Source of the DNA: Synechococcus sp. MW101C3
GTDB taxonomy: Bacteria > Cyanobacteriota > Cyanobacteriia > PCC-6307 > Cyanobiaceae
DNA: 64,000 nucleotides
Assembly: GCF_002252635.1 (NCBI RefSeq)
Contig: NZ_NQKX01000001.1
Location: 372,001 to 436,000, forward strand
Direction: 5' to 3'
Translations under genes and position numbers: made by a program
In this document: piece after piece, positions 9,687-18,044 of the stretch
Numbering within the stretch: position 1 is the first letter of the stretch
How the letters are laid out: each line of letters begins with the position of its first letter
Notes under the pieces: generated by a model
The model's input: the letters and a program-made list of their open reading frames with translations, nothing else
The model's database searches: none
Told to the model about the DNA's origin: nothing

Positions 9687-10880
9687 TCAGCCCTGGGGCC
9701 ATGGAAGGGGCTGACGGCCCTGATTCAGGCGGACCCCGTGCTGCTGCCAGTAGCGCTCCAGTAAGCCCAGCAGCCGCTCCCGGAAGCGCTCGGGGGCGAA
9801 GGTCTCGGCCCATGCCCGTTGCCGCTCTGGCGGGAACCGGGACCAGAGGCGTTGCTGTTCGAACTGCTCCAGGGCTGCCACGAGGCTGGAGCTGGTGGGC
9901 GCGTCGAACAACAGGCCGGTGGGGTGCGCGCTGCCGCTGTTGAGGCAACGGACACTGTCGAGCAGGCCCCCCTGCCCCAGACCGATCACAGGCGCTCCCG
10001 CCGCCATGGCCTCCACCGGCGCGATGCCGAAATCCTCCAGGCCGGCATGCAGAAACGCTCGGCAGCGACCCATCAGGCCGTTCACCTCCTCCTCCGAACA
10101 GCGCCCGAGGAAACGCACGCTCGGACCCGCCAGCTGCTCCAGGCGCTGCCGTTCCGGCCCGTCACCCACCAGCCACAACGGCAGACCGGTGCGGTTGAAG
10201 GCCTCCACCATCAGGTCCACCCGCTTGTAGGGCACCAACCGGCAGACGGAGAGATAGAAGTCGTCGCGGGGCAGATGGCAATCGAAGCGATCGACCGCCA
10301 CCGGTGGGTGCAGCACCGCACTACGGCGGCCCCAGTAGCGCCGGATGCGGCGTGCGGTGAAGCGGGAGTTGGCGAGGATCCGATCGACGCGACCGGCACT
10401 GACCACGTCCCACTGACGCAGTTGGTGCAGCTGCCAGCGCAGCAGCGGCCCCAGCGGACTGCGGGCGATGGCGGAGCGCGACAGGTAGGCGTGCATCTGG
10501 TCCCAGGCGTAGCGCACCGGGGTGTGCACGTAACTGACGTGCAGCTGTTCGGGGTCGGTGAGCACGCCCTTGGCAACCAGATGGGAGCTGCTCAGCACCA
10601 GCGGATAGCCCCGCAGGTCGAGCTGTTCGATCGCCAGGGGCAGCAGGGGCAGATACTGCTGTACGTGACTGACCCCCCAGGGCAGTTGCTGGATGAAGGA
10701 GGTGCGGATCGTGCGCCTGTGCAGCCAGCTCTGGGACCGGCGGCTTTCCCCGTCCACAAGCGCGAACAGGTGCGGATGCAGCAGGGCGTCCATTTCCTGG
10801 ACCACCAGCTCCGAGCCGCCCACGGACCGGGGGGTGAACCACTCGTGAACGAGGGCGATCTGGTCGGGCACCCTGGGCAT
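9687..10880 (-). CDS. Group 1 glycosyltransferase
   Basis: A 397-residue GT-B fold enzyme probably adding a sugar to a lipid-linked or surface glycan. The N-terminal domain begins ALVHEWF and includes GGSELVVQEM; the C-terminal domain carries the GT4 EX7E motif as EDFGIAPVE and the usual AAGAPVIG that follows. Start choice: ATG at 10880 (MPRVPDQIALVHEW) matches the usual GT4 N-terminus; a longer frame would run into the divergent 83-codon gene at 10975. It lies 259 bp upstream of the sugar transferase gene on the same strand, and both fit a surface polysaccharide pathway. Confidence 0.88.
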   Translation of the reverse strand: MPRVPDQIALVHEWFTPRSVGGSELVVQEMDALLHPHLFALVDGESRRSQSWLHRRTIRTSFIQQLPWGVSHVQQYLPLLPLAIEQLDLRGYPLVLSSSHLVAKGVLTDPEQLHVSYVHTPVRYAWDQMHAYLSRSAIARSPLGPLLRWQLHQLRQWDVVSAGRVDRILANSRFTARRIRRYWGRRSAVLHPPVAVDRFDCHLPRDDFYLSVCRLVPYKRVDLMVEAFNRTGLPLWLVGDGPERQRLEQLAGPSVRFLGRCSEEEVNGLMGRCRAFLHAGLEDFGIAPVEAMAAGAPVIGLGQGGLLDSVRCLNSGSAHPTGLLFDAPTSSSLVAALEQFEQQRLWSRFPPERQRAWAETFAPERFRERLLGLLERYWQQHGVRLNQGRQPLPWPQG

Positions 10881-10974
10881 GGCGGCACGGTAGGCGCTCC
10901 GATGGCCTGCGAGGTCACGAAAGCTCTCAGTGGATTGCCATCCCTGCCGCTGGTCTGGATGCTGAACCCAGTCC

Positions 10975-11226
10975 ATGGTCGCCATGCCGATTCGCGATCT
11001 GCTTGAAGACGCCCTCGAGGAACCCTCGATCGGCGAGACCGACTGCTTCCAGTGGCATGCCACGGCTGTAGGCATCGCCGCGCTTTGGCGTGCGGGTCAA
11101 CCGCCAGCTGTACCTCCCTTCGAGGTGGCACTGAAGGAAGGCCTGCTGGTGGGTCTGGATCTGAGCCGGGAGGAGCGCGAGTTTCACCAGCTCCGTAAGG
11201 GCCTGGTGCTGCTGTTCCATTCCTGA
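10975..11226 (+). CDS. Hypothetical protein, 83 residues
   Basis: Not recognised. The codon use and third-position GC match neighbouring genes, and the product is an acidic, soluble, mostly helical small protein (EDALEEPSIGETD near the start, LSREEREFHQLRKG near the end). It is divergent from the glycosyltransferase with 94 bp between starts. Two in-frame ATGs (10975 and 10984) are possible. It ends 56 bp before the convergent end of the diguanylate cyclase gene. Confidence 0.6.
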   Translation: MVAMPIRDLLEDALEEPSIGETDCFQWHATAVGIAALWRAGQPPAVPPFEVALKEGLLVGLDLSREEREFHQLRKGLVLLFHS

Positions 11227-11282
11227 GGCCTGCGGAAAGCTACCGAGTCATTTCTCCGTCGGCGCAGCCAGCCGGATTGGTC

Positions 11283-13151
11283 TTAGTGCTCATAAGCCGG
11301 GGCCACCACGACACTGTTGCGTCCGCTGCGTTTTGCCGTGTAAAGCGCTTTGTCCATGCGTGCCAGGAAGGTATCCGCGTCGTCTTCCTCAAGGTGCAGC
11401 GAAGCGACTCCGAGACTCATGCTCACCGAGGTGGCAACATCTCCGCTAGAGATCCTTAGCTCCTGCACTTTGAACCGTAAAGATTCAGCGATCACAAGAG
11501 CTCGGTCCTGTGGGCAGTCAATCAACAGGATCACAAACTCCTCGCCTCCATAGCGAAAACAATAGTCAGTCGCCCGTATGCCGGTGCTGACCGCATGGGC
11601 TACGGCCTGAAGTGCTTTGTCTCCAAAGGGGTGTCCGAAGCGATCGTTAATCTCCTTAAAGTGATCGATATCAAGAAGAATCCCCGTCAAGGGATGCTGA
11701 CTTCGCTTGGCTCTGGCCACCTCCTCTCCTAAACGCAAATGAAAATCGCGCCGATTTCTGCAGCCAGTGAGCGCATCTGTCATGCTCAGCTCGGCCATCT
11801 GATCGCGAGAGCGAGCGAGCTCAAGCGTAAGCTGATTGATTCGTTGAATTCGCATGTTGATCAGATTGATCATTGTGGCGAATTCGCTGATTGCGGTTAC
11901 AGCCAAGGTTGGCATCAGCATGCTCGATTCTCCTGAGAGTTCGGCCCGTGGCTCGGATGTCAATGGCTTCAATAGCTTCTGTATTTCATTCTCAAACATC
12001 CTTGCAAGCTGTTCGGTGATCAAGACTCCCACAAGCAACAACAAGCCAAGAAGACCAAATGTATGCAAGGATTCCCTCTGTAGCTTCCTGATGAGTGGGG
12101 CCGCTGGAGAGACAACGCGTGTGATCACCTCATTGGAGGCAAGGGGAGCAGTCCCTTGGGAATCCTGATTTAGCATTTGAACTTTTGTTTCCCAGTAGCT
12201 ATTCAGTAGCTTCATGAGGGGAACATCGCCGTCTTGAGGGATCAAGATCGTGAGTCCATTCTGAGTGATGAATTTTGCGCTGCCATTCACGTACTGGTGA
12301 TCCAGGATGTGGAAAAGAGCTGGGTTTGAATTGACTCTGCTGACTTTGGTCTGGCTGTATTGGGTGGTGACTTTGCGTTCTCTTTCAATTGCAACGCGCT
12401 CTCTGCCAATCCAAAAATCTGATCCTTTGTCTTTCAAAAAGGAATCGGGAAGGGATCGGGAGGCATGAGCAATGTTGACCAAGTTATTCAGTTCATCGCG
12501 TTGCGAGACTTTGACGAGTTGATTCGCAGATAGCCCCCATGTGATCAGTGAAGGCGTGAGCAAGGAGAGAAGGCCAAAGGCGAATATTGCTGTTCGTATG
12601 GAAACGCTCTGATCCGGCCTTGGTCGGATCCACAGCCGATAAACCAGGACCAGCAACACGGCCATCAAGGTATTGAGGACCCCATTGACGGCCTGTTTGA
12701 GAGCGATAAGGGTAGTAGGGGTAAGATCAACTCCCAGGAATAGGTGATAGAAAACGAATGTAAGTGGGATGCCAGCAAGAAGCCAAAACGTCAGATCGTG
12801 AAGGATGATGCGATCGTTGATAACGCGTTCCTGGGCCTTGGACTCCCTGTTTGTGGCAACCGATAGCCAGGTGATTTCAAGAACATAAATAATTGTTCCC
12901 CACGGATGCCCCCATGTGGCCCAGGTAACAAGTGCTGCGAGCCCGCCGATGGCCAATCCCCACCACTGCTGCCAGATGAGGAGTGCAAGAACGGCAAAGA
13001 TCGAGCCAAAAAAGATATGAATGCCAATCGTAATTGGAACATTGATTAGGGTGCCAAAGATGGCCCCCCAGAGGAGTATGGCAAAGGCCGGGATCGTGGG
13101 ATGTGGTTGGCGGGCCGGCAAAAAGTGTTTTCCGGAAGGAAATGGCTCCAA
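11283..13151 (-). CDS. Membrane-bound diguanylate cyclase (GGDEF domain)
   Basis: A 622-residue protein. The N-terminal third has about six hydrophobic segments forming a membrane sensor region, a soluble extracytoplasmic-looking segment covers roughly 200-340, another membrane span lies near 350-375, and a coiled stretch leads to the GGDEF domain (about 455-615). The active loop is GGEEF at 535-539, and an RxxD inhibitory site (R526-D529) sits exactly five residues before it, so it should make c-di-GMP with product feedback. The only upstream start in frame is TTG at 13151, so the true start is uncertain. Base composition is clearly more AT-rich than in the flanking genes, especially 11750-13150, suggesting transfer. 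Confidence 0.88.
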   Translation of the reverse strand: MEPFPSGKHFLPARQPHPTIPAFAILLWGAIFGTLINVPITIGIHIFFGSIFAVLALLIWQQWWGLAIGGLAALVTWATWGHPWGTIIYVLEITWLSVATNRESKAQERVINDRIILHDLTFWLLAGIPLTFVFYHLFLGVDLTPTTLIALKQAVNGVLNTLMAVLLVLVYRLWIRPRPDQSVSIRTAIFAFGLLSLLTPSLITWGLSANQLVKVSQRDELNNLVNIAHASRSLPDSFLKDKGSDFWIGRERVAIERERKVTTQYSQTKVSRVNSNPALFHILDHQYVNGSAKFITQNGLTILIPQDGDVPLMKLLNSYWETKVQMLNQDSQGTAPLASNEVITRVVSPAAPLIRKLQRESLHTFGLLGLLLLVGVLITEQLARMFENEIQKLLKPLTSEPRAELSGESSMLMPTLAVTAISEFATMINLINMRIQRINQLTLELARSRDQMAELSMTDALTGCRNRRDFHLRLGEEVARAKRSQHPLTGILLDIDHFKEINDRFGHPFGDKALQAVAHAVSTGIRATDYCFRYGGEEFVILLIDCPQDRALVIAESLRFKVQELRISSGDVATSVSMSLGVASLHLEEDDADTFLARMDKALYTAKRSGRNSVVVAPAYEH

Positions 13152-13401
13152 ACTTAATATACATGCTTAATGATTGATGCGCCTGCCAAGTTTCGTATGG
13201 ATCGTTACTGGGCCTCTTCTGCCGGCTGATTTTGTGCGCTCGCATGCCTCCTCAGGAAGGCTTGTATGCCGTCAACAGGGCTTGTTGTTCGCCCTGTCCC
13301 CCGAAGCGCCTCTGCCCGTGAGCGCGTGCCGATGACCATTCCCTGAGAATGTGATCGGTGGCCTCCGTCAGAATGGACAAACATGTCTCTTGGGCTTTCT
13401 G

Positions 13402-13665
13402 ATGACCCCATCTGCCCAGTTCTGGAGCCACAAGCCCTGGTGGTGCCAGCCTTGGTCGATCGTCGGCACCGGCCTTGCTATAGGCGCGGCCAGCCTTGTG
13501 CTGCTGCCTCGTTGGTGGATCTCCGCACCGGTGGTGGCCGCCGTACTGGCGTGGTGGTGGCTGTTCCTGGTGCTGGTGCCTGCTGCTGCCGAAGATGGCC
13601 AGCTCATGGACGCTGGTGGTGTGACTGATCCGGGCGTCAATGAATCCCCGGACCTGGACCCGTGA
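13402..13665 (+). CDS. DUF6737-like small membrane protein
   Basis: An 87-residue protein with two hydrophobic segments (about 17-33 and 39-58). Its N-terminus FWSHKPWWCQPWSI is a pattern I recall from a cyanobacterial family of small membrane proteins (DUF6737) of unknown function. ATG at 13402 gives this start; a 17-codon longer frame exists but is not coding-like. The C-terminal tail is acidic and Pro-rich. Confidence 0.72.
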   Translation: MTPSAQFWSHKPWWCQPWSIVGTGLAIGAASLVLLPRWWISAPVVAAVLAWWWLFLVLVPAAAEDGQLMDAGGVTDPGVNESPDLDP

Positions 13666-13818
13666 CCGGGTGTGACCAGCGGACGAACAGCTGTGGAAAT
13701 GGCAACCGATCTGACAGCAGGGGAGTGCCCAGACCCTTGAATAGGGTGTCTCTCATGGCGCTAACGCAGGGACCCTGCCGATGGCGATCCGCATGAGCCC
13801 TGATCAGAGAACGACACC

Positions 13819-14037
13819 ATGAGCTACGAACCGGGTACGAACGAGTGCCGGTTGCTGATCGACAGCAAAGCCCAGATTGAGCTGGCTCTGGCCAGCCTCG
13901 CCAAACTCGAGAACACCGATCACATCCGCCTGCAACTGCTGGCGGTGTACAACCAGCTCGAAGGCCTCCACGACCTCAGGCGGGCCAAGCGCCCGGGGCC
14001 GATTCCTGCTGGAGCTCTCCCGGATGAAACCGATTGA
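13819..14037 (+). CDS. Hypothetical protein, 72 residues
   Basis: Not recognised. It begins MSYEPGTNECRLL, is rich in Leu and Ala and probably helical to about residue 55 (AQIELALASLAKLE, LQLLAVYNQLEGLHDL), then has a Pro-rich tail. Codon use is like that of neighbouring genes. Its 3' end overlaps the convergent reverse-strand gene by 62 bp, exactly over the part that looks less conserved, so a shorter product by sequencing error or drift is possible. Confidence 0.55.
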   Translation: MSYEPGTNECRLLIDSKAQIELALASLAKLENTDHIRLQLLAVYNQLEGLHDLRRAKRPGPIPAGALPDETD

Positions 14038-14401
14038 CAAAGTCCTCCAGGGGCATCGGGCCGCAATGTCGGCTCCAAATGGACTCATCCTCGGAGCGCG
14101 ACCACATCGAGATCCGCAGGGGCCAGCGACCTGAGGCCCGGAACACGATCCGATAGCGGTAGAGGCAGCCAAGACAGTGATCAGGGGAGGGCACGGGCTC
14201 TCCTTCCCCATAGCGACGCAGAAAGCCCGTGAGCAGCCCACCGCCGCCGCCTCCTGCTCCTGGGTGTTCGGCTTCGCCGTCAAGGCTTGCCGTTTCCAAC
14301 CGCAGAGCAGCGGCGGCCGGGTTGCCCGCGTGGGGCAGGTGCAGATGAAGGGCTCCCCAGCCAGGGAATCCCAGGAAGGAAAAAACGGCTCGGGTGGCCA
14401 T
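13976..14401 (-). CDS. Conserved-looking hypothetical protein, 141 residues
   Basis: Function not recognised. The protein is soluble, with a Gly-rich linker in the middle (GAGGGGGGLL) and a dense C-terminal half containing DHCLGCLYRYRIVFRA (a CxxC pair), PLRISMWSRSEDESIW and PLEDFVNRFHPGEL, which look like a folded, conserved domain. I chose ATG at 14401. The next gene starts at 14408 on the other strand, so the two starts are only 6 bp apart. It overlaps the 13819 gene tail to tail. Confidence 0.6.
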   Translation of the reverse strand: MATRAVFSFLGFPGWGALHLHLPHAGNPAAAALRLETASLDGEAEHPGAGGGGGGLLTGFLRRYGEGEPVPSPDHCLGCLYRYRIVFRASGRWPLRISMWSRSEDESIWSRHCGPMPLEDFVNRFHPGELQQESAPGAWPA

Positions 14402-14407
14402 CACGGC

Positions 14408-14980
14408 ATGCGCAGAAGATCCACCCCTCCATTTCCCGCCCTGTCCCAGGGGATCGCGCGCCGGTGCTCCTCCCGTGCGTTCGTTCTGCTGCCGGGGGGG
14501 TTGGCAGGCCTGCTGGGTGCTGCCCTGCTCACTGGCTCGGCTCCCCCAGTTCCCTCGCCGCCGGCGTTGGCGGGTCTGCTGCGGGTGGGCTGGCCGGTAT
14601 TGGCCGCCGACAGGCATCTGCGCAGGCTCGGCTGGCGCCCGGCCCCCGGGCGCCAGCCGGATGCGCTTGATCGCAAGCTGGCCGGCAACAGCCTGGCCAG
14701 CCTGAGTGACTGCTCGGGCACGGGCCTGGGTTTCTGCCGCTACGACTACCGCCGCGATGCCGTGAACCTCAGCGTGATCACGCTGCCAGAGCAGGCGATC
14801 TTGCAGCAGGTGATGCCGGCGCAGAAGCTGATCGAGGCGGGACAGGTTGAGCCGAAACCGCCAGGTGCAACAGGTGGTGCTCGCGTGGTGCGCTGGCTGC
14901 ATTCCGATTCCGGGCGCACCTGGGGGCTGTGTCCCGGCAGCGAGCTGCCTCACCGGCTGGTGTCCTGCCCCGAGCCCTGA
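14408..14980 (+). CDS. Putative exported protein, 190 residues
   Basis: Function not recognised. The N-terminus is a strong signal-peptide candidate: Arg-rich start, hydrophobic core at about 24-43 (FVLLPGGLAGLLGAALL), then a Pro/Ser stretch. The mature part contains SDCSGTGLGFCRYDYRRDAVNLS with two cysteines that could form a disulfide, suggesting a periplasmic location. ATG at 14408 is the only ATG that keeps the signal peptide. It is head to head with the 141-residue reverse gene with only 6 bp between starts. Confidence 0.6.
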   Translation: MRRRSTPPFPALSQGIARRCSSRAFVLLPGGLAGLLGAALLTGSAPPVPSPPALAGLLRVGWPVLAADRHLRRLGWRPAPGRQPDALDRKLAGNSLASLSDCSGTGLGFCRYDYRRDAVNLSVITLPEQAILQQVMPAQKLIEAGQVEPKPPGATGGARVVRWLHSDSGRTWGLCPGSELPHRLVSCPEP

Positions 14981-15049
14981 GCTCGCTCCTGCCGCATGGG
15001 CCCTGGCTTCACAGCGCCTGCGATGATCGCCTCAGTGGGGACGGCGGAG

Positions 15050-15160
15050 ATGATTCCGGAAAACAAGCGCCGGCCGGCCTGGCTCAACTGGCTCTTCCTG
15101 CTGGCGTTCCTCTGGTCGTCGTGGCAGCTGGCCGGGCTCTGGCTGGCCCGGCTGAGCTGA
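15050..15160 (+). CDS. Tiny single-span membrane protein (36 residues)
   Basis: A frame too short for usual gene calling. It reads MIPENKRRPAWLNWLFLLAF and then ends in about 16 more hydrophobic residues and TGA, giving a basic N-terminus followed by one transmembrane helix rich in Trp and Leu. A longer version could start at ATG 15023 (45 residues). The basic-hydrophobic layout resembles small membrane subunits, but I do not recognise it. It lies between two other genes with no competing frame. Confidence 0.45.
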   Translation: MIPENKRRPAWLNWLFLLAFLWSSWQLAGLWLARLS

Positions 15161-15218
15161 GGCGGAGTCAGGCCAGAGCCCGGCCAGTCCTGTCCAGACC
15201 GGCCGCTCACGTCGATGC

Positions 15219-15638
15219 TCAAGTGGATTCGTCGGCAGGATCAGCCCCATCGCCCAGTGCCTGCCTCAACCGGCCCAGCAACACCTCGGTGGCCTGCTCC
15301 TGGCTGAGGCCGCGGCCACAGGCGGCATCCCGCCAGCTCCGGCTGGCCTGGATCAGTTCCTCCAGCGGACCTGCTCCAGCCCGCAGCGCTTCGAAGGCAC
15401 CCAGAAGCCGTGCGCGCTCCGCCGCATCGGGGTCGCCGCAGACGATGTACTGCATTCCATCGCTGCCGGTGTAAAGCAGCGTTCCATCAGGCCCCAGTAA
15501 CGGCGCGGTGGCTGGAATCGCCGGAGTGGGATCGGCCCCGTCCCGTTCCTGCAGATCGTCTTCCCATGCATCGCCATTTTGGTCATCGCCATCGGGGGCT
15601 TCGCCATCGGGGAGATCGGACGACCGGGGTGGGGACAT
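15219..15638 (-). CDS. Hypothetical acidic protein, 139 residues
   Basis: Not recognised. The N-terminal 40 residues are very acidic and probably disordered. The rest has a short strand region (GTLLYTGSDGMQYIVCGD) followed by helices (AAERARLLGAFEALRAG; SQEQATEVLLGRLRQAL), suggesting a small folded domain. It starts at 15638, downstream of the histidine kinase gene on the same strand with 82 bp between them. I recall similar proteins only in picocyanobacteria. Confidence 0.6.
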   Translation of the reverse strand: MSPPRSSDLPDGEAPDGDDQNGDAWEDDLQERDGADPTPAIPATAPLLGPDGTLLYTGSDGMQYIVCGDPDAAERARLLGAFEALRAGAGPLEELIQASRSWRDAACGRGLSQEQATEVLLGRLRQALGDGADPADEST

Positions 15639-15720
15639 GGGGAAGGCAGCAGGGGGACAGCGGTGCGGAGGCAGGCAGTCGATGGTCTGCCCATCATCAC
15701 CGCCCCGTCACGGCCAGGAA

Positions 15721-17052
15721 TCAGCTCGCCTGACGCGGGTTCAGCGAATGCCCCGTGAAGCGCACACAGAAACCGGTGGGCTCGCCGGTGACCAGCGACA
15801 CGTCGCCGCCATGGGCGCGGGCGACCCGCTGGGCGATCGCCAGGCCCAGGCCGCAGTGCCCGTGGCCGCCGCGGGCCTGATCGAGCCGTTGGAACGGTAG
15901 GAGGGCCTGGGAGCGCTGGCTTTCGGCGATGCCCTTCCCCTGATCCCAGACCTCCATCTCGAAACCCTGCCGAGGCAAAGGGCGCAGCCGGAGCCGCACC
16001 GGCGGCTCCCCGTAGCTGAGGGCGTTGTCGATCAGATTGGCGACGGCCCGGCCCAGGGCGATCGGTTGCACCCAGGCCTGCACGGGGGTCAGGTCGAGCT
16101 CGAGCGGGCGACCGTCGTAGCGCGCCGCCAGTTCCGCCAGCAGCTCTTCGAGCGGCACCTCCACGGCCAGCTCGCTGCCGCCGCCGCCAGCGAACAGCAG
16201 GAACTGGCCAGTGATCCGCTCGAGATCGTCGAGATCCGCCTCCGCTTTGGCCCGCTCGCTGCTGACCAGATCCGGTCCCTTGCCCAGCGACAGGCGCAGC
16301 CGCAGGCGGGTGAGCGGACTCTTTAGATCGTGGGCAATGCCGGCCAGCATCGTGGCCCGGTCGCGTTCGCTGTTGTCCAGCCGTTCGAGCATGGCGTTGA
16401 AGTGCCCTGCCAGCCGCCGCACCTCCGGCGCTCCCCGCTGGGAGAGACGATCCGGTTGCGTTTCCAGGCCGACGCGGCCGAGCGCCCGCTCGAGCTGCCG
16501 CAGAGGCCGCTGCACTTCGAGCAGCAGAAACAAGGCGCCCGCCATGATGCTGCCGCTCACCAGCGAGAGTGTGACCAGCTGCGGATCGGGCGGCCAACCG
16601 AGCTGGGGACGGATAGCGGCATAGAGCCACACCGGCTCCAGCGGTGAGGCCAGCTCGATCCACACCCCGCGGTTCTCGCCCTCGGTGGGTACCACCACCG
16701 GACAGCGTGGCAGGCGGCGGCAGAGTTCGAGCTGCAGTTGGGCGGCCTGGCGGTCGAGCAGGGCATCGCTGGCCTGGCCCTGCCACCAGGGCCGACGCCG
16801 CGGCCGGGGTGGTTGCCCTACCCCGAGCTGCAGGCCGCTGAGCTGGGAAACCGTGGACGGTGGAAAACGCTCCAGTGCCAGCTCCGAAAGGCGCAGATTC
16901 AGGGCCACCTGCGGACCCATCTGGTCGATCTGAGAGCGGCCGAGGGTGGAGCCGAGCAACATCTGCAGCAGCAGCAGACTGAGCCCCCAGCCGCCGAGAA
17001 AGAAGCCCCCCAGGCGCCAGAGCAGCGCCGCCGAACGCAGGGAGGCCGCCAT
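15721..17052 (-). CDS. EnvZ-type sensor histidine kinase
   Basis: A 443-residue membrane kinase. A first transmembrane helix lies near 11-34, a periplasmic sensing region covers about 35-160, and a second helix is near 163-179. A HAMP-like linker follows, then the H-box MLAGIAHDLKSPLTRLR with His241, and an ATP-binding domain with the N-box NLIDNALSYG, the G1 box DQGKGI and the G2 box GLGLAI. The response regulator gene lies directly upstream on the same strand with 3 bp between them, so they form a two-component pair. The signal is unknown. Confidence 0.92.
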   Translation of the reverse strand: MAASLRSAALLWRLGGFFLGGWGLSLLLLQMLLGSTLGRSQIDQMGPQVALNLRLSELALERFPPSTVSQLSGLQLGVGQPPRPRRRPWWQGQASDALLDRQAAQLQLELCRRLPRCPVVVPTEGENRGVWIELASPLEPVWLYAAIRPQLGWPPDPQLVTLSLVSGSIMAGALFLLLEVQRPLRQLERALGRVGLETQPDRLSQRGAPEVRRLAGHFNAMLERLDNSERDRATMLAGIAHDLKSPLTRLRLRLSLGKGPDLVSSERAKAEADLDDLERITGQFLLFAGGGGSELAVEVPLEELLAELAARYDGRPLELDLTPVQAWVQPIALGRAVANLIDNALSYGEPPVRLRLRPLPRQGFEMEVWDQGKGIAESQRSQALLPFQRLDQARGGHGHCGLGLAIAQRVARAHGGDVSLVTGEPTGFCVRFTGHSLNPRQAS

Positions 17053-17055
17053 GAC

Positions 17056-17781
17056 TCAGCGGCCCCGCGGGGCCCCATCCGGCACGAACACGTAGCCGTA
17101 GCCCCACACCGTCTGAAGGTAGCGAGGGCGGCTGGCATCAGGTTCGATCAGGCGGCGAACACGTGACACCTGCACGTCCATGCTGCGGCTGTCGGTGTCG
17201 CTGTCTGGACCGCGGGCCAGTTCGATCAGGCGTTCACGCGACAGTGGGCGGTGGGGATGCTGCACGAAAGCGGCCAGAAGGCTGAATTCCCCGCTGGTGA
17301 TCGTGATGCTCTTGCCTTCCCGTTCAAGCGTTCGCGCCGAAAGATCCAGCACGTTGTCGCCGAATTCCACCAGTTCACCGCCGGCCACCGGGGTGCCGGC
17401 CGGCAGGTTGCCGCGGCGCCGCAGCACCGCCTCGATCCGGGCGGTGAGCTCCCGCGGCAGGAACGGCTTGGCGAGGTAATCATCGGCTCCCTGTTCAAGG
17501 CCGATGATCCGGTCCACGGCCTCGCCCTTGGCCGTGAGCATCACCACCGGCAGGTCGTCCTGGTTGTCGCGCAGACGGCGCAGCAGGGTGAGCCCGTCCT
17601 CGCCCGGCAGCATCAGATCGAGTACCACCAGATCGGGGCGCTGGAATTCAAGGCGCGCGATCAGCTGGCGGCCATCGTTGAGGCAGCGCACCTCGTAACC
17701 CTGATCGGTGAGATAGCTGCTGAGCAGCTGGCGAAGTTCGGGGTCGTCATCCACCACCCAGATGGTGTGGGCTCGGCTCAT
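17056..17781 (-). CDS. OmpR/PhoB-family response regulator
   Basis: A 241-residue regulator with a receiver domain (about 5-120) and a winged-helix DNA-binding domain (about 140-235). The acidic pocket is DDD at 11-13, the phosphorylation site is Asp55 in LDLMLPGEDG, and Lys near 105 is in the usual AKPF. The output domain has SGEFSLLAAF and the conserved SRVRRLIEPD...YLQTVWGYGY region. ATG at 17781 is chosen because it matches the family N-terminus. The kinase follows on the same strand. It diverges from the EF-hand gene at 18045, a possible target. Confidence 0.93.
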   Translation of the reverse strand: MSRAHTIWVVDDDPELRQLLSSYLTDQGYEVRCLNDGRQLIARLEFQRPDLVVLDLMLPGEDGLTLLRRLRDNQDDLPVVMLTAKGEAVDRIIGLEQGADDYLAKPFLPRELTARIEAVLRRRGNLPAGTPVAGGELVEFGDNVLDLSARTLEREGKSITITSGEFSLLAAFVQHPHRPLSRERLIELARGPDSDTDSRSMDVQVSRVRRLIEPDASRPRYLQTVWGYGYVFVPDGAPRGR

Positions 17782-18044
17782 GGCTGGGAGAAGTCCCGTT
17801 CTGCACCGACTGTATGGAGGAATGACCAGAGCAAGCCTGAGGACACGGGCGAGGGACATGTTCAAAGATGACCCAAGCCGGGAACGGTCGGATCCGGTCA
17901 TGGCTTGCTCAGAATCAGCTGGCTCGCGGTCACCCCATGACGCCACCTTCTCCATAAGGTGCTCGCATGCCACGGCCAGGCCCTCGATCCCGCCCCCAGC
18001 GCGCCGTTGTTCTGGCGCGATGCAACCCTGCGGCGCAGTGGCCC

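Noticed and set aside
13170-13230. A 19-codon frame beginning MIDAPAKFRM
   Set aside because: Too short and with no repeat, membrane or conserved feature to support it.
12877-13245. A reverse frame with ATG start in front of the diguanylate cyclase
   Set aside because: It reads the membrane region in the wrong frame; the cyclase frame gives continuous hydrophobic helices. A frameshifted start cannot be excluded but is not needed.
15353-17107. A 584-codon reverse frame overlapping the histidine kinase in another frame
   Set aside because: The kinase frame has H, N and G boxes in order; the alternative is Ala/Arg/Gly/Pro-rich noise.
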